45,426 nt of DNA, from contig CANQLJ010000011.1 of NCBI GenBank assembly GCA_947624685.1, forward strand, positions 1 to 45,426, in the 5' to 3' direction. A program made the translations under genes and the position numbers. Below, one piece after another: positions 15,642-24,304 of the stretch. The notes under the pieces were generated by a model that did not search any database, had not been told where the DNA came from, and saw only the letters and a program-made list of their open reading frames with translations. Numbering within the stretch: the first letter of the stretch is position 1; each line of letters opens with the position of its first letter. The stretch is from Candidatus Gastranaerophilales bacterium (GTDB lineage Bacteria > Cyanobacteriota > Vampirovibrionia > Gastranaerophilales > Gastranaerophilaceae).

Positions 15642-16223
15642 TTAAAAAATAGTATCGTAAATTTCAAAAAGCATGGTTAAGTCTTTTTTTTCAATTGCGT
15701 TTTGAATCGTTTCATTAATCGTTTGCAGTTGTTGCGGTGCCGGTTTTTTAATGTTTTGCGGCAAAAGTATTTTTACTGTGGCGTCGCAATTTACAAACCC
15801 TTCATTTAAAATAAGGAAGTTTTTATATGTTTTTAGGATGTTAAGGTATTTTTCGTTTGTTTCATAGGGTTTGTTGAGATAGTATTTTGAATCTTTGGGG
15901 AGATTTTTTTCGATTAATTCGATTAAAAAATTAATCTCATTTGTATATTCTTTTTCTTCGCAAGTTTCGCCTAAGAGCATGTTGCCTTCGATTTTTTTGT
16001 CAAATTGTTTGATGAAGCATGCCCACAAAAGACAACCCAAATAAAAAGAAATGTTAATTTTTAATAAGTTTTCAATTTTTCTTAGGGTGTGGGGAAAATT
16101 TATTTTTTTGAGTTTTACATTTTGTATTGCACAAAATGTATAATAGACGTAACCTATTTGCCCGATAGAATCAAGCACAATCGGGGCAAAGCCCGGGTCA
16201 AATTTTATCGAATCATTTTTCAT
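15642..16223 (-). CDS. Hypothetical protein
   Basis: I do not recognise this 193-residue protein. It begins MKNDSIKFDPGFAPIVLDSI and has a moderately hydrophobic stretch with aromatic and cysteine residues (about 60-72, SFYLGCLLWACFI), too polar at the flanks to be a sure membrane segment. The rest is charged and probably helical. It is divergent from ftsZ across a 142-base gap and upstream of the 86-bp inverted repeat, so it may be transcribed on its own. There is no evidence of a link to division beyond adjacency. Confidence 0.65.
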   Translation of the reverse strand: MKNDSIKFDPGFAPIVLDSIGQIGYVYYTFCAIQNVKLKKINFPHTLRKIENLLKINISFYLGCLLWACFIKQFDKKIEGNMLLGETCEEKEYTNEINFLIELIEKNLPKDSKYYLNKPYETNEKYLNILKTYKNFLILNEGFVNCDATVKILLPQNIKKPAPQQLQTINETIQNAIEKKDLTMLFEIYDTIF

Positions 16224-16365
16224 AATTATATATTTTAACTTAAATAAACAAAAACGATGAAATTTGAATTTATGTTAAATTTAGCGCATACTTATAGTAT
16301 AAATTCTTTACATCAAAGAATTTTTAAAATATAGTAAAGAAAAGAATTATTAAGAGGGCTGATAA

Positions 16366-17592
16366 GTGGATAAGTTCAAATTAGATAACTATAACAGACA
16401 ACCTGCTGAATATCCGAGATATTCGTCAAATGCTAATATCAAAGTTGTTGGTGTTGGCGGCGGCGGAGGAAATGCCGTTAATCGAATGATAGCGTCCGGA
16501 TTAAGCGGTGTCGAGTTTTGGGCAATGAATACCGATGCTCAAGTTCTTGAAATGTCCAGTGCTCAAAAGAAAGTTCAACTTGGAACAAAACTGACAAACG
16601 GCCTTGGTGCAGGGGGAAATCCTTCCGTCGGCGAAAAAGCAGCGGAAGAATCGCGAGAAGATATTACAGTTGCGCTCGATAGCGCAGATATGGTTTTTGT
16701 CACTGCCGGCATGGGTGGCGGAACAGGAACTGGAGCAGCTCCTGTTGTCGCTAAAATCGCCAAAGAAATGGGCGCATTGACAATCGGCGTTGTTACAAAA
16801 CCTTTCAAATTTGAAGGTAAAAAAAGACTTGCTCAAGCTTTAGCAGGGCTTGAAAAATTAAAAGAAAATGTTGACGCGCTAATCGTCATTCCGAACGATA
16901 AATTGATGGAAGTAGTCGAAAGAAGAACGACATTTAAAGACGCATTCAGCGTTGTTGATGAAGTGTTATTAAGCGGTGTTCAAGGTATATCCGATATTAT
17001 CCTTGTCGGCGGTTTGATAAACGTCGATTTTGCCGATGTTAAGACAATCATGCAAGCTTCGGGAAGCGCATTGATGGGCATCGGTAAATCATCAGGCGAA
17101 GGTAGAGCTCTTGAAGCTGCTAAACTTGCAATTGATTCAAAACTTCTTGAATGTTCAATTAACGGCGCAACCGGTATTATCATGAACGTCACGGGCGGCC
17201 CGGATATGACATTGTTTGAAGTTAATGAAGCCGCAAGCGTTATCCATGATGCTGTTGCAGATGATGCGGAAGTCATCTTCGGTGCTGTTGTTGACGATAG
17301 AATCCAAGGAGAAATTCAAATCACCATCATTGCAACAGGTTTCGAGCTCAAAAACGGCGAAGTCGCACCTCCTTCTTCGTCTTCTCAAACGGCAGATAAT
17401 AAACTTTCTGCGGCAGGATTGTTCGGCGGTTTTAGCCCAAATCCTTCAATGAGCTCATCTTCGTCACAATTCCCGTTTGCAATGCCTCAAAATACGCAAT
17501 CTTCCGATGATAAATCGCGAGAAACGGCTCCGCACACTTCTTCTCGCTCGTTGGAAATTCCGGAATTTTTAAACCCGAAGAATAGATTGTAG
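16366..17592 (+). CDS. ftsZ: Cell division protein FtsZ
   Basis: FtsZ is the tubulin-like GTPase that forms the division ring. The 408 residues contain [13 protein letters not shown] (29-41), NTDAQ near 55, the tubulin signature [10 protein letters not shown] (117-126), and the T7 region with the catalytic NVDFADVK near 223. After the globular core there is a serine-rich linker of about 60 residues and the C-terminal binding peptide [13 protein letters not shown], which in other bacteria docks FtsA, ZipA, SepF or other anchors. The start is GTG at 16366, with AGAGGG about 7 bases upstream. No ftsA, ftsQ or mur genes are next to it, unlike the common dcw cluster. Confidence 0.98.
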   Translation: MDKFKLDNYNRQPAEYPRYSSNANIKVVGVGGGGGNAVNRMIASGLSGVEFWAMNTDAQVLEMSSAQKKVQLGTKLTNGLGAGGNPSVGEKAAEESREDITVALDSADMVFVTAGMGGGTGTGAAPVVAKIAKEMGALTIGVVTKPFKFEGKKRLAQALAGLEKLKENVDALIVIPNDKLMEVVERRTTFKDAFSVVDEVLLSGVQGISDIILVGGLINVDFADVKTIMQASGSALMGIGKSSGEGRALEAAKLAIDSKLLECSINGATGIIMNVTGGPDMTLFEVNEAASVIHDAVADDAEVIFGAVVDDRIQGEIQITIIATGFELKNGEVAPPSSSSQTADNKLSAAGLFGGFSPNPSMSSSSSQFPFAMPQNTQSSDDKSRETAPHTSSRSLEIPEFLNPKNRL

Positions 17593-17689
17593 AAACAGAT
17601 TTCATTTTCAATTTCCATATATTAAAAGGTTAAAGTATCAACGCACTTCTTGATAAGTCGGTTTATCGATTCTGTCGGGAAGTGTGTTT

Positions 17690-18030
17690 ATTGTCGGGGC
17701 TAAGGCTGCGTGTTTTGCGGGCGGATGGCCGGGTGTGTGAGTTGGCGGGTGAGGTGTTGGGTGGTTGGGTGGTTGGGTGGTTGGATGAATAGCTGAGCGG
17801 CCGAGCTGCTGTATTTTATTTGGGTGGCGGATGGATGAGTGTGCAATGGGTTGTGTGTGAACAGCCGGACATGGGCGGTTTGGTGGGTGAGTTGTTGGAT
17901 GGCTGGGTATGGGCAGTTGGATAGCTGGGCGGGTGAGTGTTTGAGTGGCTGAGCATGGGCAGTTTGGTGTTTGGATAGATTGGCATGGGCAGTTTTGCGG
18001 GGTGGCGGGTGAGGTGTTGAGTGTAGACGA
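17690..18030 (+). repeat. G-rich degenerate repeat tract with G-quadruplex potential
   Basis: The plus strand is strongly G and T rich with almost no C runs. A TGGTTGGG unit is repeated at 17757-17784, giving successive GGG and GG runs that could fold into a quadruplex. Further on, a looser unit starting ATGGGC(A/G)GTT recurs near 17866, 17908, 17954 and 17981. The bias is on the strand that is the ftsZ sense strand. Confidence 0.75.
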
Positions 18031-18039
18031 CCGGCACTT

Positions 18040-18830
18040 GCACAAAAGTCTATAGATAAAAAATGAAAGTCCTTGGAATGAGGGCCTATAGACAAAATTT
18101 TTGCACAAAAGCCTATAGACAAAAGCAAAAGTCCTTGGGAAGAAAATCTGCAAATGACAATGTTTGGCAATGGTCTATAGACAAAAGCATCTGCTACTAC
18201 TGTATTTGCGCGTATGCAAGTATTCTAATTAAGGTCTATGGTTGAATGTGCTTGAATAAAAGACTATAGATAAAAAATAAAAATTCTTGCGACAATAGTC
18301 TATAGACAAAAGTATTGTGGCGATCGCATTTGCACAATAATCTATAGACAAAATTTTTACACGAAAGCCTATAGCCAACAATCCCGAAACAACAATCCCA
18401 GACAACCTTTGAACAATAATCTATAGACCAAAGTCCCAATACTACAGCGTTTATAGAATAACTTATAGCCAAAAGTCCCCACCACGCAATCAAATACTAA
18501 AATTATATAAAAGTTTACAGATAAAACCCTTTAAACCAAGCCCTTGCGGCAACAATCTATAGGCCAAAGCCCCAATACTACAGCGTTTATAGAATAACCT
18601 ATAGTCAAAAGCCACAGTTTACAGATAAAACCCTTTAAAATCAAAGCCCTTACGGCAACAATCTATAGATAAAAAATGAACGCATTTTGACAAAATGCCT
18701 TTAAAATTAGGACTTTGAACGGTGGCCTATAGATAAAAGTCCTAAGGTGGTGTTTTAAAGCAAAAGTCTATATCCAAAACCCCCATTCTACAATGTTTCA
18801 AGAATAACCTACACCCAAAATCCCCACCCC
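18040..18830. repeat. Array of about 19 palindromic GTCTATAGAC boxes
   Basis: Boxes of the form N(C/T)CTATAGAYAAAAGTCC recur at irregular 25-60 base steps, for example at 18048, 18085, 18111, 18173, 18261, 18298, 18341, 18366, 18419, 18462, 18556, 18597, 18660 and 18726, with weaker copies at 18233, 18511, 18617, 18767 and 18808. Copies at 18173-18182 and 18298-18307 are the perfect 10-bp palindrome GTCTATAGAC. All point the same way through the adjoining CAAAAG tail. Near 18430-18670 a roughly 105-135 bp block containing three boxes is tandemly duplicated. It looks like a set of binding sites for a dimeric protein, not CRISPR. Confidence 0.8.
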
Positions 18831-18893
18831 ACAATAAATCACAACCCCCAAACAAAACCTGCAAAACTTTGCGCAATAAACAAACAAAAAATT

Positions 18894-18966
18894 TGCGTCT
18901 GGCGCGATTCGAACGCGCGACCTATCCCTTAAAAGGGGAGTGCTCTACCTGCTGAGCTACAGACGC
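18894..18966 (-). tRNA. tRNA-Lys (UUU)
   Basis: Read on the minus strand this 73-nt sequence folds as a complete tRNA. The acceptor GCGTCTG pairs with CAGACGC, the D arm is GCTC...GAGC, the anticodon loop CTTTTAA carries TTT, and the T arm is GCGCG-TTCGAAT-CGCGC. The discriminator base is A. CCA is not encoded. The gene points into the palindrome array. Confidence 0.97.
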
Positions 18967-19166
18967 AAAATACTTAAATGAATTTGTATAAATTATCGAT
19001 TTGCGAGCGAAAAGAAATTTCTGACCGCCTTTTTAATATAACAAGAACAAAATTTCACGTCAAACACTTTTTTACAATTTTTAAACATAATCTTTTTTCT
19101 AGCCAATCGGATATTCAAAAAATCTTTAAAATTTGATATTTTTCTTTTAAAACAAAGGCTAAAATT

Positions 19167-19721
19167 ATGTTAAATCGCGTTTTTTTAATAATTTTTTTAT
19201 TCATTTTCTCTTTTTTACTATTGCAAAATAAATCCATGGCGCAAAACAATAACCTCAACTGCGACTTGTGCCCGGAGGATTCAATAATCGATGATGATGA
19301 ATATTTCGTTTATAACGAATGTTATTTTGATAAAAAATATCGAAAACTAAAGCTCTCCTTGTGTCTTGATGAGATTCAGGAGGAACATATAGATAATATT
19401 TATCGAAATTTCAAGGCGGATATGGAAAACCTCCACCTTAAATATCGAATTTCAAAAAACAATCTGCTTGATTTTCTTGAATGTAACTGTTCAAAAAAGG
19501 ACATTAACTGTGCAAAATATGAGCTCAAAGAGATTAAGCATTTTGCAAAAGAGAAATTAAAAGACTATAGGGAAGATTTAAACGACAATTTAAGTTCAAA
19601 ACAAAAAAGAGAATTGAGAAAATTTATAAGAAACGAAAAAAAGAAAACCAAAAAAATCCTCAAGTTTGCTTCCGTCTATAAGCTTCCTTGCGCAAATTGC
19701 TGCAAATTAAACACTCCATAA
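19167..19721 (+). CDS. Secreted cysteine-rich helical protein
   Basis: This 184-residue protein begins with a strong signal peptide (hydrophobic 4-20, likely cut after SMA near 25), so it is periplasmic or exported. The mature part has about nine cysteines, including CDLC, CNC and CANCC, and a long lysine- and glutamate-rich helical middle. The helix pattern ending in NLSSKQKRELRKF loosely recalls the Spy/CpxP or metal-resistance fold, in which an LTxxQ-like motif occurs, but I would not assign it. A strong terminator follows at once. It is a single gene. Confidence 0.7.
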   Translation: MLNRVFLIIFLFIFSFLLLQNKSMAQNNNLNCDLCPEDSIIDDDEYFVYNECYFDKKYRKLKLSLCLDEIQEEHIDNIYRNFKADMENLHLKYRISKNNLLDFLECNCSKKDINCAKYELKEIKHFAKEKLKDYREDLNDNLSSKQKRELRKFIRNEKKKTKKILKFASVYKLPCANCCKLNTP

Positions 19722-19729
19722 TAAAAAAT

Positions 19730-19761
19730 TTTCCCGCTGTGAGATTTCTCATAGCGGGAAA
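19730..19761. terminator. Bidirectional terminator hairpin
   Basis: TTTCCCGCT-G-TGAG and CTCA-T-AGCGGGAAA pair around an ATTT loop, with A and T tracts on the flanks. It lies between the convergent secreted-protein gene (+) and the 461-residue gene (-) and can serve both. Confidence 0.88.
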
Positions 19762-19777
19762 GTTGATTTTGATTCAG

Positions 19778-21163
19778 CTAATATTGCGTCGTATATAATT
19801 TTGCCATTGCTCCCATTTTGCCCATAAATTCCATAACATTTTGATAGCCAAATTTCTGCAGAGCTTGAGCATAAGTCGTATTCGGCGATTTCATAAATTC
19901 ATAGATGACTTTGAAATCTTCACGGATACCGTCTTTTGCAATGTTTGCAATATTAGTTTTAATTGTTTGCCATTTGCCTTGTCCGTCGGCAAATTTAACT
20001 CTGTTTGCAATTTGGTTGCCCGTATTAGTACCTTGAAGTTTTGTTTTGACTTGGCCGAGGGGAAGCTGTTTTGCCAGATTATCTCTTGTTTGAGCAAGTG
20101 CTTTAAGCTCATCTGTTTGCCCGTTTTTAACCGTTTCAAGGTATTTGTTTGCCGCATTAATTGCATTTTCATTTTGCGATTTTTTTGCTGCTTCAAGACT
20201 TTTTTGCGCTTGTTCAAGCTGTTTTTTATAAGTTTGCTGATAGTTTGATTTTGCTTTGTTGTAATTTTTCCTTGCATTACTTATATCGTCCAATTTGTCC
20301 ATATATTGCTTAGCTTCGTCGCTGCCATAGGCCCTTTTCGAATTAACTTCCTGCAAGAGCTCTTGTTCCGTTTTATCACCTTTATATGTGCCGTTTTTAT
20401 ATTTATTAAGGTCTCTTTGAGCTTTTCTGTAGCTTGCAACTTCTTTTGCGGTATTAAATGCGCTTGCCGCGTCGGCTTTAAATCGTGCATAGCCGTTTTT
20501 GGTTGAACTTAGAGCATCTGACCCTAATGCTTTAATTTTATCGAGCGCTGTTGCGCTATCATCAAGGCTCGATAGGCCTTTTGTGCTTGTAGAAGTTGCT
20601 TTAATACCTTTGATTCCGGCTTTAACACCATAAGCACTTGCCACAGCCGTAAGACCGCCGTCACCCACTGCTTCCCAGTTTTGTTTTGCTTCGGCATCGG
20701 TTTTTGAGCTAAATGCTTTAACGACGCCTTTGCCCATCTTGAATAAGCCCGAACCGACGCCTATTGCGCCAAGGCCCGCAATGACCGCCGGGAAATAAGG
20801 TGCCGCAATCACCAAAGCTGCGCCGCCTGCGACGGTTAAAAGCGTTTTACCAAGGCTAAAGTGCCCGTCGCTATCCGTAAATAGTCCGGTTACCGTTTTA
20901 ACCGCACCTTTTAGAGCACCTTGGACAACGTTTGCTGCCGCATTAAAAAACCCGATGTGACCATCGTCTTTGCCGTCTGTGCAATAGTTTGTGTCGCCAT
21001 CCAAGAATCTTTGAAGCTCTGTCTTATTCTCATCAAAAAGGCTCTTATCGTACGCCGAAGCATCCGCTGTGTCTGCGCGATAAGACGTGTCATAGGATGA
21101 AAAATAATTTTTTGCATACAAATAATCATTCACCATGTTCTCATAGTCTATCCCTAGTGTCAT
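19778..21163 (-). CDS. Large effector-like protein of unknown function
   Basis: I do not recognise a family for this 461-residue protein. Residues 1-65 are acidic with many tyrosines. About 106-147 is a Gly/Ala-rich hydrophobic hairpin-like stretch (TLLTVAGGAALVIAAPYF followed by AVIAGLGAIGVGSGL), which could insert into a membrane. About 225-360 is charged, lysine/glutamine/alanine-rich and likely coiled coil, followed by a compact C-terminal part with a helical end (YQNVMEFMGKMGAMAKL). No signal peptide is present. The layout is reminiscent of secreted effectors or pore-forming proteins, but that is only style. It is a single gene, convergent with the secreted protein and divergent from rubredoxin. 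Confidence 0.75.
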   Translation of the reverse strand: MTLGIDYENMVNDYLYAKNYFSSYDTSYRADTADASAYDKSLFDENKTELQRFLDGDTNYCTDGKDDGHIGFFNAAANVVQGALKGAVKTVTGLFTDSDGHFSLGKTLLTVAGGAALVIAAPYFPAVIAGLGAIGVGSGLFKMGKGVVKAFSSKTDAEAKQNWEAVGDGGLTAVASAYGVKAGIKGIKATSTSTKGLSSLDDSATALDKIKALGSDALSSTKNGYARFKADAASAFNTAKEVASYRKAQRDLNKYKNGTYKGDKTEQELLQEVNSKRAYGSDEAKQYMDKLDDISNARKNYNKAKSNYQQTYKKQLEQAQKSLEAAKKSQNENAINAANKYLETVKNGQTDELKALAQTRDNLAKQLPLGQVKTKLQGTNTGNQIANRVKFADGQGKWQTIKTNIANIAKDGIREDFKVIYEFMKSPNTTYAQALQKFGYQNVMEFMGKMGAMAKLYTTQY

Positions 21164-21366
21164 AGATGTACTATCCTCCCTTAAAAATTAATAATATTAA
21201 CCCCTATAATTTAATAAAGTTATTTGAGCTTGTTTTGTTGCGCCAAAGTATATACAATATTAAGTTTTGTTAAATTATTCAAAAAATTATCCCTTCGGAT
21301 AGTAATTTTTTTAAACCAAAATGATAAAAATAATTGAATTGAATTTAATTTAATAAGGAGAAAAAA

Positions 21367-21507
21367 ATGCAAAACTATGTATGCAACCTCTGTGGATATA
21401 TCTATAAACCAACTGAGCACGATAATGTCGATTTTGAAAATCTTGATGAACAGTGGCAATGCCCGATATGTATGGCAAGCAAAGATGACTTTAGTCCGAT
21501 AGAATAA
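21367..21507 (+). CDS. Rubredoxin (short form)
   Basis: This 46-residue protein has the rubredoxin iron site: CNLCG near the start and CPICM near the end, four cysteines that bind a single iron for one-electron transfer. YVCNLCGYIY and the WQCPIC stretch are typical. It is shorter than the usual 52-54 residues through loss in the loop between the two knuckles. AAGGAG at 21355-21360 lies six bases before the ATG. It is too short for most automatic open-frame lists. Its partner is not visible; in anaerobes rubredoxins serve peroxide, superoxide or oxygen reductases. Confidence 0.93.
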   Translation: MQNYVCNLCGYIYKPTEHDNVDFENLDEQWQCPICMASKDDFSPIE

Positions 21508-21571
21508 AATACTGGAAAAAAAATTATTTTTGAGGTTTTATATTATTGAGCCGAAAAAAATCAAGATAAAT

Positions 21572-22234
21572 ATGCAAACAGAAAACAAAATATATCCTAA
21601 TTTTAAATCATACAGCCAGTATCAAAGAGAGCTCAAAACTCAAAAAGCAAACAACAAAATACCATCTAAAAGACAGCTTGCGCCGCTTTTGGGTTCTGCT
21701 TTGGGTGTGGGGCTTAGTTATTTTGCCGCTTCAAAATTACCCAAAAAACAAAACGGATTTTTAGAAGCCTTAAAAGTAATTATGATGGCTTTTGGGGCTA
21801 ATATCGGAGGGATTTTGGGAGCAAATGCCGCTTTAGATCATACCAACCCTAAAAACGCGATAAAACAACAAAAGAAGCTAAAAGAAGCCTCTTTTCAGAT
21901 AATGAACATCAGTATCCCGATGATTCTTGTGAGCTCGAGCCTTGAATTATGTAAACACGTCAAAAAATTAAACAATAACCCTTCAAAAATAATAGGTTCA
22001 ATTGTTTCAATGGTGACGGGGGCATTTTTGGCTACAAAAATCACCAATCTCACCAAAGAAAAGCACGAAGAAAAAAGAAAATACACTTTCAAAGATACAT
22101 TTGCCAATGTTGATGACATAGCGGCAACAATCGTTATCGGCTTTCCGCAGTTTGAAAAATTAAATCTTGTTGCAAAATCACTTTTGCCCTTCATCTATAC
22201 CTATAGCGGCTATAGAGCGGGAAGCAAGGAATAG
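21572..22234 (+). CDS. Hypothetical small membrane protein
   Basis: I do not recognise a family. With start ATG at 21572 the protein is 220 residues, beginning MQTENKIYPNFKSYSQYQRE; a TTG 14 codons earlier (21530) is possible but gives an implausible leader. Hydrophobic, glycine-rich segments lie near residues 40-53, 65-88, 114-128 and 139-155, so it is probably membrane-bound with short loops (for example LLGSALGVGLSYFAAS). The charged KEKHEEKRKY loop sits between the last segments. It lies 65 bases after rubredoxin on the same strand and may be co-transcribed. Confidence 0.65.
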   Translation: MQTENKIYPNFKSYSQYQRELKTQKANNKIPSKRQLAPLLGSALGVGLSYFAASKLPKKQNGFLEALKVIMMAFGANIGGILGANAALDHTNPKNAIKQQKKLKEASFQIMNISIPMILVSSSLELCKHVKKLNNNPSKIIGSIVSMVTGAFLATKITNLTKEKHEEKRKYTFKDTFANVDDIAATIVIGFPQFEKLNLVAKSLLPFIYTYSGYRAGSKE

Positions 22235-22284
22235 TCTGCTTTTTATAGTTTTAGATAAAATGCGGTTTTTGCCAAAACTTTATT

Positions 22285-23409
22285 TTAATATTTTAAATTA
22301 CTTTTCAAGTTATTTTTCAGCTCCATTATTTTTAAATACGAGTTATCAATGTCTTGAAGGTTGATTGTTCCTTTTTTAACGCCTTTTTTGACGATTTTTT
22401 TATATTTTTTGACTAAATTTTTATCATAAAAATCAAGATTATTTGAAAAAAGCAAAATATTAACCCCCGCGCCGATAGCTTTTTCTACTATTGTTTCAAG
22501 CTCATAGCTATCTCTGATTGCTCTCATATCATAGTCATCGCTTATTATAACGCCTTTAAAACCAATGGAATTAATGATTAAATCATTGATTGTTTCTTTC
22601 GACAGGCTCGCGGGGTAGGTTTTATCGAAATTAGAATTAAAAATATGCGACACCATCACGCTATTGAGCTTATTTAAGTCCGATAAATCATAATAGGGCA
22701 TAATTTCATCTTTTAAAAAAGTGTCGGTCGAATCGGCAAAACCTTTGTGCGTGTCGGATTTTGTCGAACCGTGCCCCGGGAAATGTTTCAAGGATGTGAT
22801 TATATTTTCTTTGTTCATTTCTTCAATAAATATTCTTGAATAGTTTGAAACGGTTTTATAGTCGCTTCCGTAGCTTCTTTGTTTTTGTGAAATTATGGAT
22901 TCTTTTTCAATATCCAAATCGACGCAAGGCGCAAAGTTATAGTTAAACCCAAGCGAATTAAGGGTTTTTGCCATTTTTTGATATTCTTTTCTCGCCTCAT
23001 CATTGTTCAGTTTTGAGACTTCTTTTGCACTTGGAGATTTATAAGGGTCATTGTTTTCATCAAAATCAAACCTTTGGACAAGCCCGCCTTCGTTATCTAT
23101 CGCGATAAAGGGCGTGGTTTTTGATGATTTTAAAAGGGATTGGTTCATTTTAATCAGGTTATCGCGCGAAGATATGTTTCTTTTAAAATAAATGACCCCT
23201 GAAATGTTGCCTTTTTTAATCTCAGAGCGCACTTTTTTAAAGTTTTTATCTTTTATATTGTCCCCTAAAAACCCGATTATTATCATTTGGCCGATTTTTT
23301 CATCGAGCGAAACATCTTTTGCACAAGCGATGCCGTTTTTAAAAAGAAAGGGCAAAATGAGAAATAACAAAAATAATGGAAATAGCGGGGGAAAATTTTT
23401 TCTATTCAC
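22285..23409 (-). CDS. nagZ: Beta-N-acetylhexosaminidase, glycoside hydrolase family 3 (NagZ-like)
   Basis: NagZ-type enzymes cleave beta-1,4 N-acetylglucosamine from muropeptides in cell-wall recycling. The 374 residues include a clear N-terminal hydrophobic signal (8-23), so this form is exported or membrane-anchored, whereas the E. coli enzyme is cytoplasmic. Family motifs are IDNEGGLVQRF (104-114), KHFPGHGSTKSDTH (208-221, with the acid/base Asp-His dyad) and VIISDDYDM (287-295, nucleophile D291). It starts within the end of the YihY gene (8-base overlap) and is last of a three-gene operon. Confidence 0.93.
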   Translation of the reverse strand: MNRKNFPPLFPLFLLFLILPFLFKNGIACAKDVSLDEKIGQMIIIGFLGDNIKDKNFKKVRSEIKKGNISGVIYFKRNISSRDNLIKMNQSLLKSSKTTPFIAIDNEGGLVQRFDFDENNDPYKSPSAKEVSKLNNDEARKEYQKMAKTLNSLGFNYNFAPCVDLDIEKESIISQKQRSYGSDYKTVSNYSRIFIEEMNKENIITSLKHFPGHGSTKSDTHKGFADSTDTFLKDEIMPYYDLSDLNKLNSVMVSHIFNSNFDKTYPASLSKETINDLIINSIGFKGVIISDDYDMRAIRDSYELETIVEKAIGAGVNILLFSNNLDFYDKNLVKKYKKIVKKGVKKGTINLQDIDNSYLKIMELKNNLKSNLKY

Positions 23410-24304
23410 TTTGGCTGTCGCTTTCTTCTCGAATTGTTTTTTGTTTTTTCTTATCCAAAATGATTAATTTTCTAAGTGTTTGGTTGTTGACCTGTCCGCC
23501 GATTAAAAGAATTATCGAAGAATAATAAAGCCAAACCATCAAAATTGCAAATGTCCCGATTGTTCCATAGACTTTGTTATACGTTCCAAGCGCGTTAATA
23601 TATAGCGAAAAAGCCCATGAGCCCAATAACCAAAACACGCAAAAAAACAGTGCCCCGGGGATGACGCTTTTTCTTTTTTTGCTAAAGTCTCTTGCGGGCA
23701 GAACATAATAGTTAATTAGCGCAAGCAAAAACAGAGTCAAAAACGCCATCGGCCATCTTAAAATCAAGATTCTTTCAACAATATCAGGCGAAATTGAAAG
23801 ATAGACGGCGATGAAATTTAATATCACTTTCCCTAAGATAATTAAGTTGATGCTAATAAAAAGGAAAAATGTGTTTACAAAAACCATCAAAATTGACAGC
23901 AATCGAACTTTTAAAAAGCTTCTGTTTTCTTGAATGTGATTTGCGCGATTTAAGCCTTTAATAATGACTGCAATTGCGTTTGAGGTTAAAAATATTGTTG
24001 CAAAAAACCCGACCAGCGCAATTAATTTTCCGCTTTTAAATATCACAACTTCGCCTAAGACCATATTAATAAGGTCAATTACCCCTTGGGGAGCGACAGT
24101 CGAGAGGCCAAAGATTATTTTATTTACAAAAAAAGTTTTTCCGAGCCACCCAAACGCAGCCATCAAAAAGAGCATGAAAGGAAATATCCCCAACGTCATC
24201 ATATAGGCCATTTCGCCCGCAGCATTAGCGTAATCGTCCCTAATGATACTTTTTAGAAGGTCGTTTAAGTATTCTTTTATGATTTCAATAATTTTATCCA
24301 ACAT
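23402..24304 (-). CDS. YihY/BrkB family inner membrane protein
   Basis: This 300-residue integral membrane protein is of the YihY/BrkB family (formerly misnamed ribonuclease BN). About six hydrophobic segments are seen, with the family's early ANAAGEMAYMMTLGIFPFMLF-like stretch shortened here to AGEMAYMMTLGIFP (28-41) and the late YGTIGTFAILMVWLYYSS (about 246-263). The function of the family is unclear; transport or envelope roles have been suggested. Its start touches the stop of nrnA directly, and its end overlaps nagZ. Confidence 0.92.
   Translation of the reverse strand: MLDKIIEIIKEYLNDLLKSIIRDDYANAAGEMAYMMTLGIFPFMLFLMAAFGWLGKTFFVNKIIFGLSTVAPQGVIDLINMVLGEVVIFKSGKLIALVGFFATIFLTSNAIAVIIKGLNRANHIQENRSFLKVRLLSILMVFVNTFFLFISINLIILGKVILNFIAVYLSISPDIVERILILRWPMAFLTLFLLALINYYVLPARDFSKKRKSVIPGALFFCVFWLLGSWAFSLYINALGTYNKVYGTIGTFAILMVWLYYSSIILLIGGQVNNQTLRKLIILDKKKQKTIREESDSQSE

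Larger units (their letters stand above)
17593..18893. other. 1.3 kb gene-free zone between ftsZ and tRNA-Lys
   Basis: Two convergently oriented genes, ftsZ and tRNA-Lys, flank this stretch. It splits into an AT-rich start, a G-rich degenerate repeat (about 17690-18030) and a palindrome-box array (about 18040-18830). Several open frames cross it on both strands, but they read as proline/threonine/histidine or repeat-coded nonsense in overlapping frames. I see no gene in it. Confidence 0.75.

Noticed and set aside
17638-18170. Three overlapping minus-strand Pro/His/Thr-rich open frames
   Set aside because: All three frames stay open because the tract is C/A-rich repeat on that strand. Overlapping open frames of similar nonsense composition argue against coding.
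18040-18830. CRISPR array
   Set aside because: Box spacing varies from 25 to 60 bases, boxes are degenerate and palindromic, spacers are not unique fixed-length units, and there are no cas genes.
17593-18893. Replication origin (oriC)
   Set aside because: I see no DnaA-type TTATCCACA boxes, and neither dnaA nor dnaN is adjacent. A different chromosome-maintenance role remains possible.
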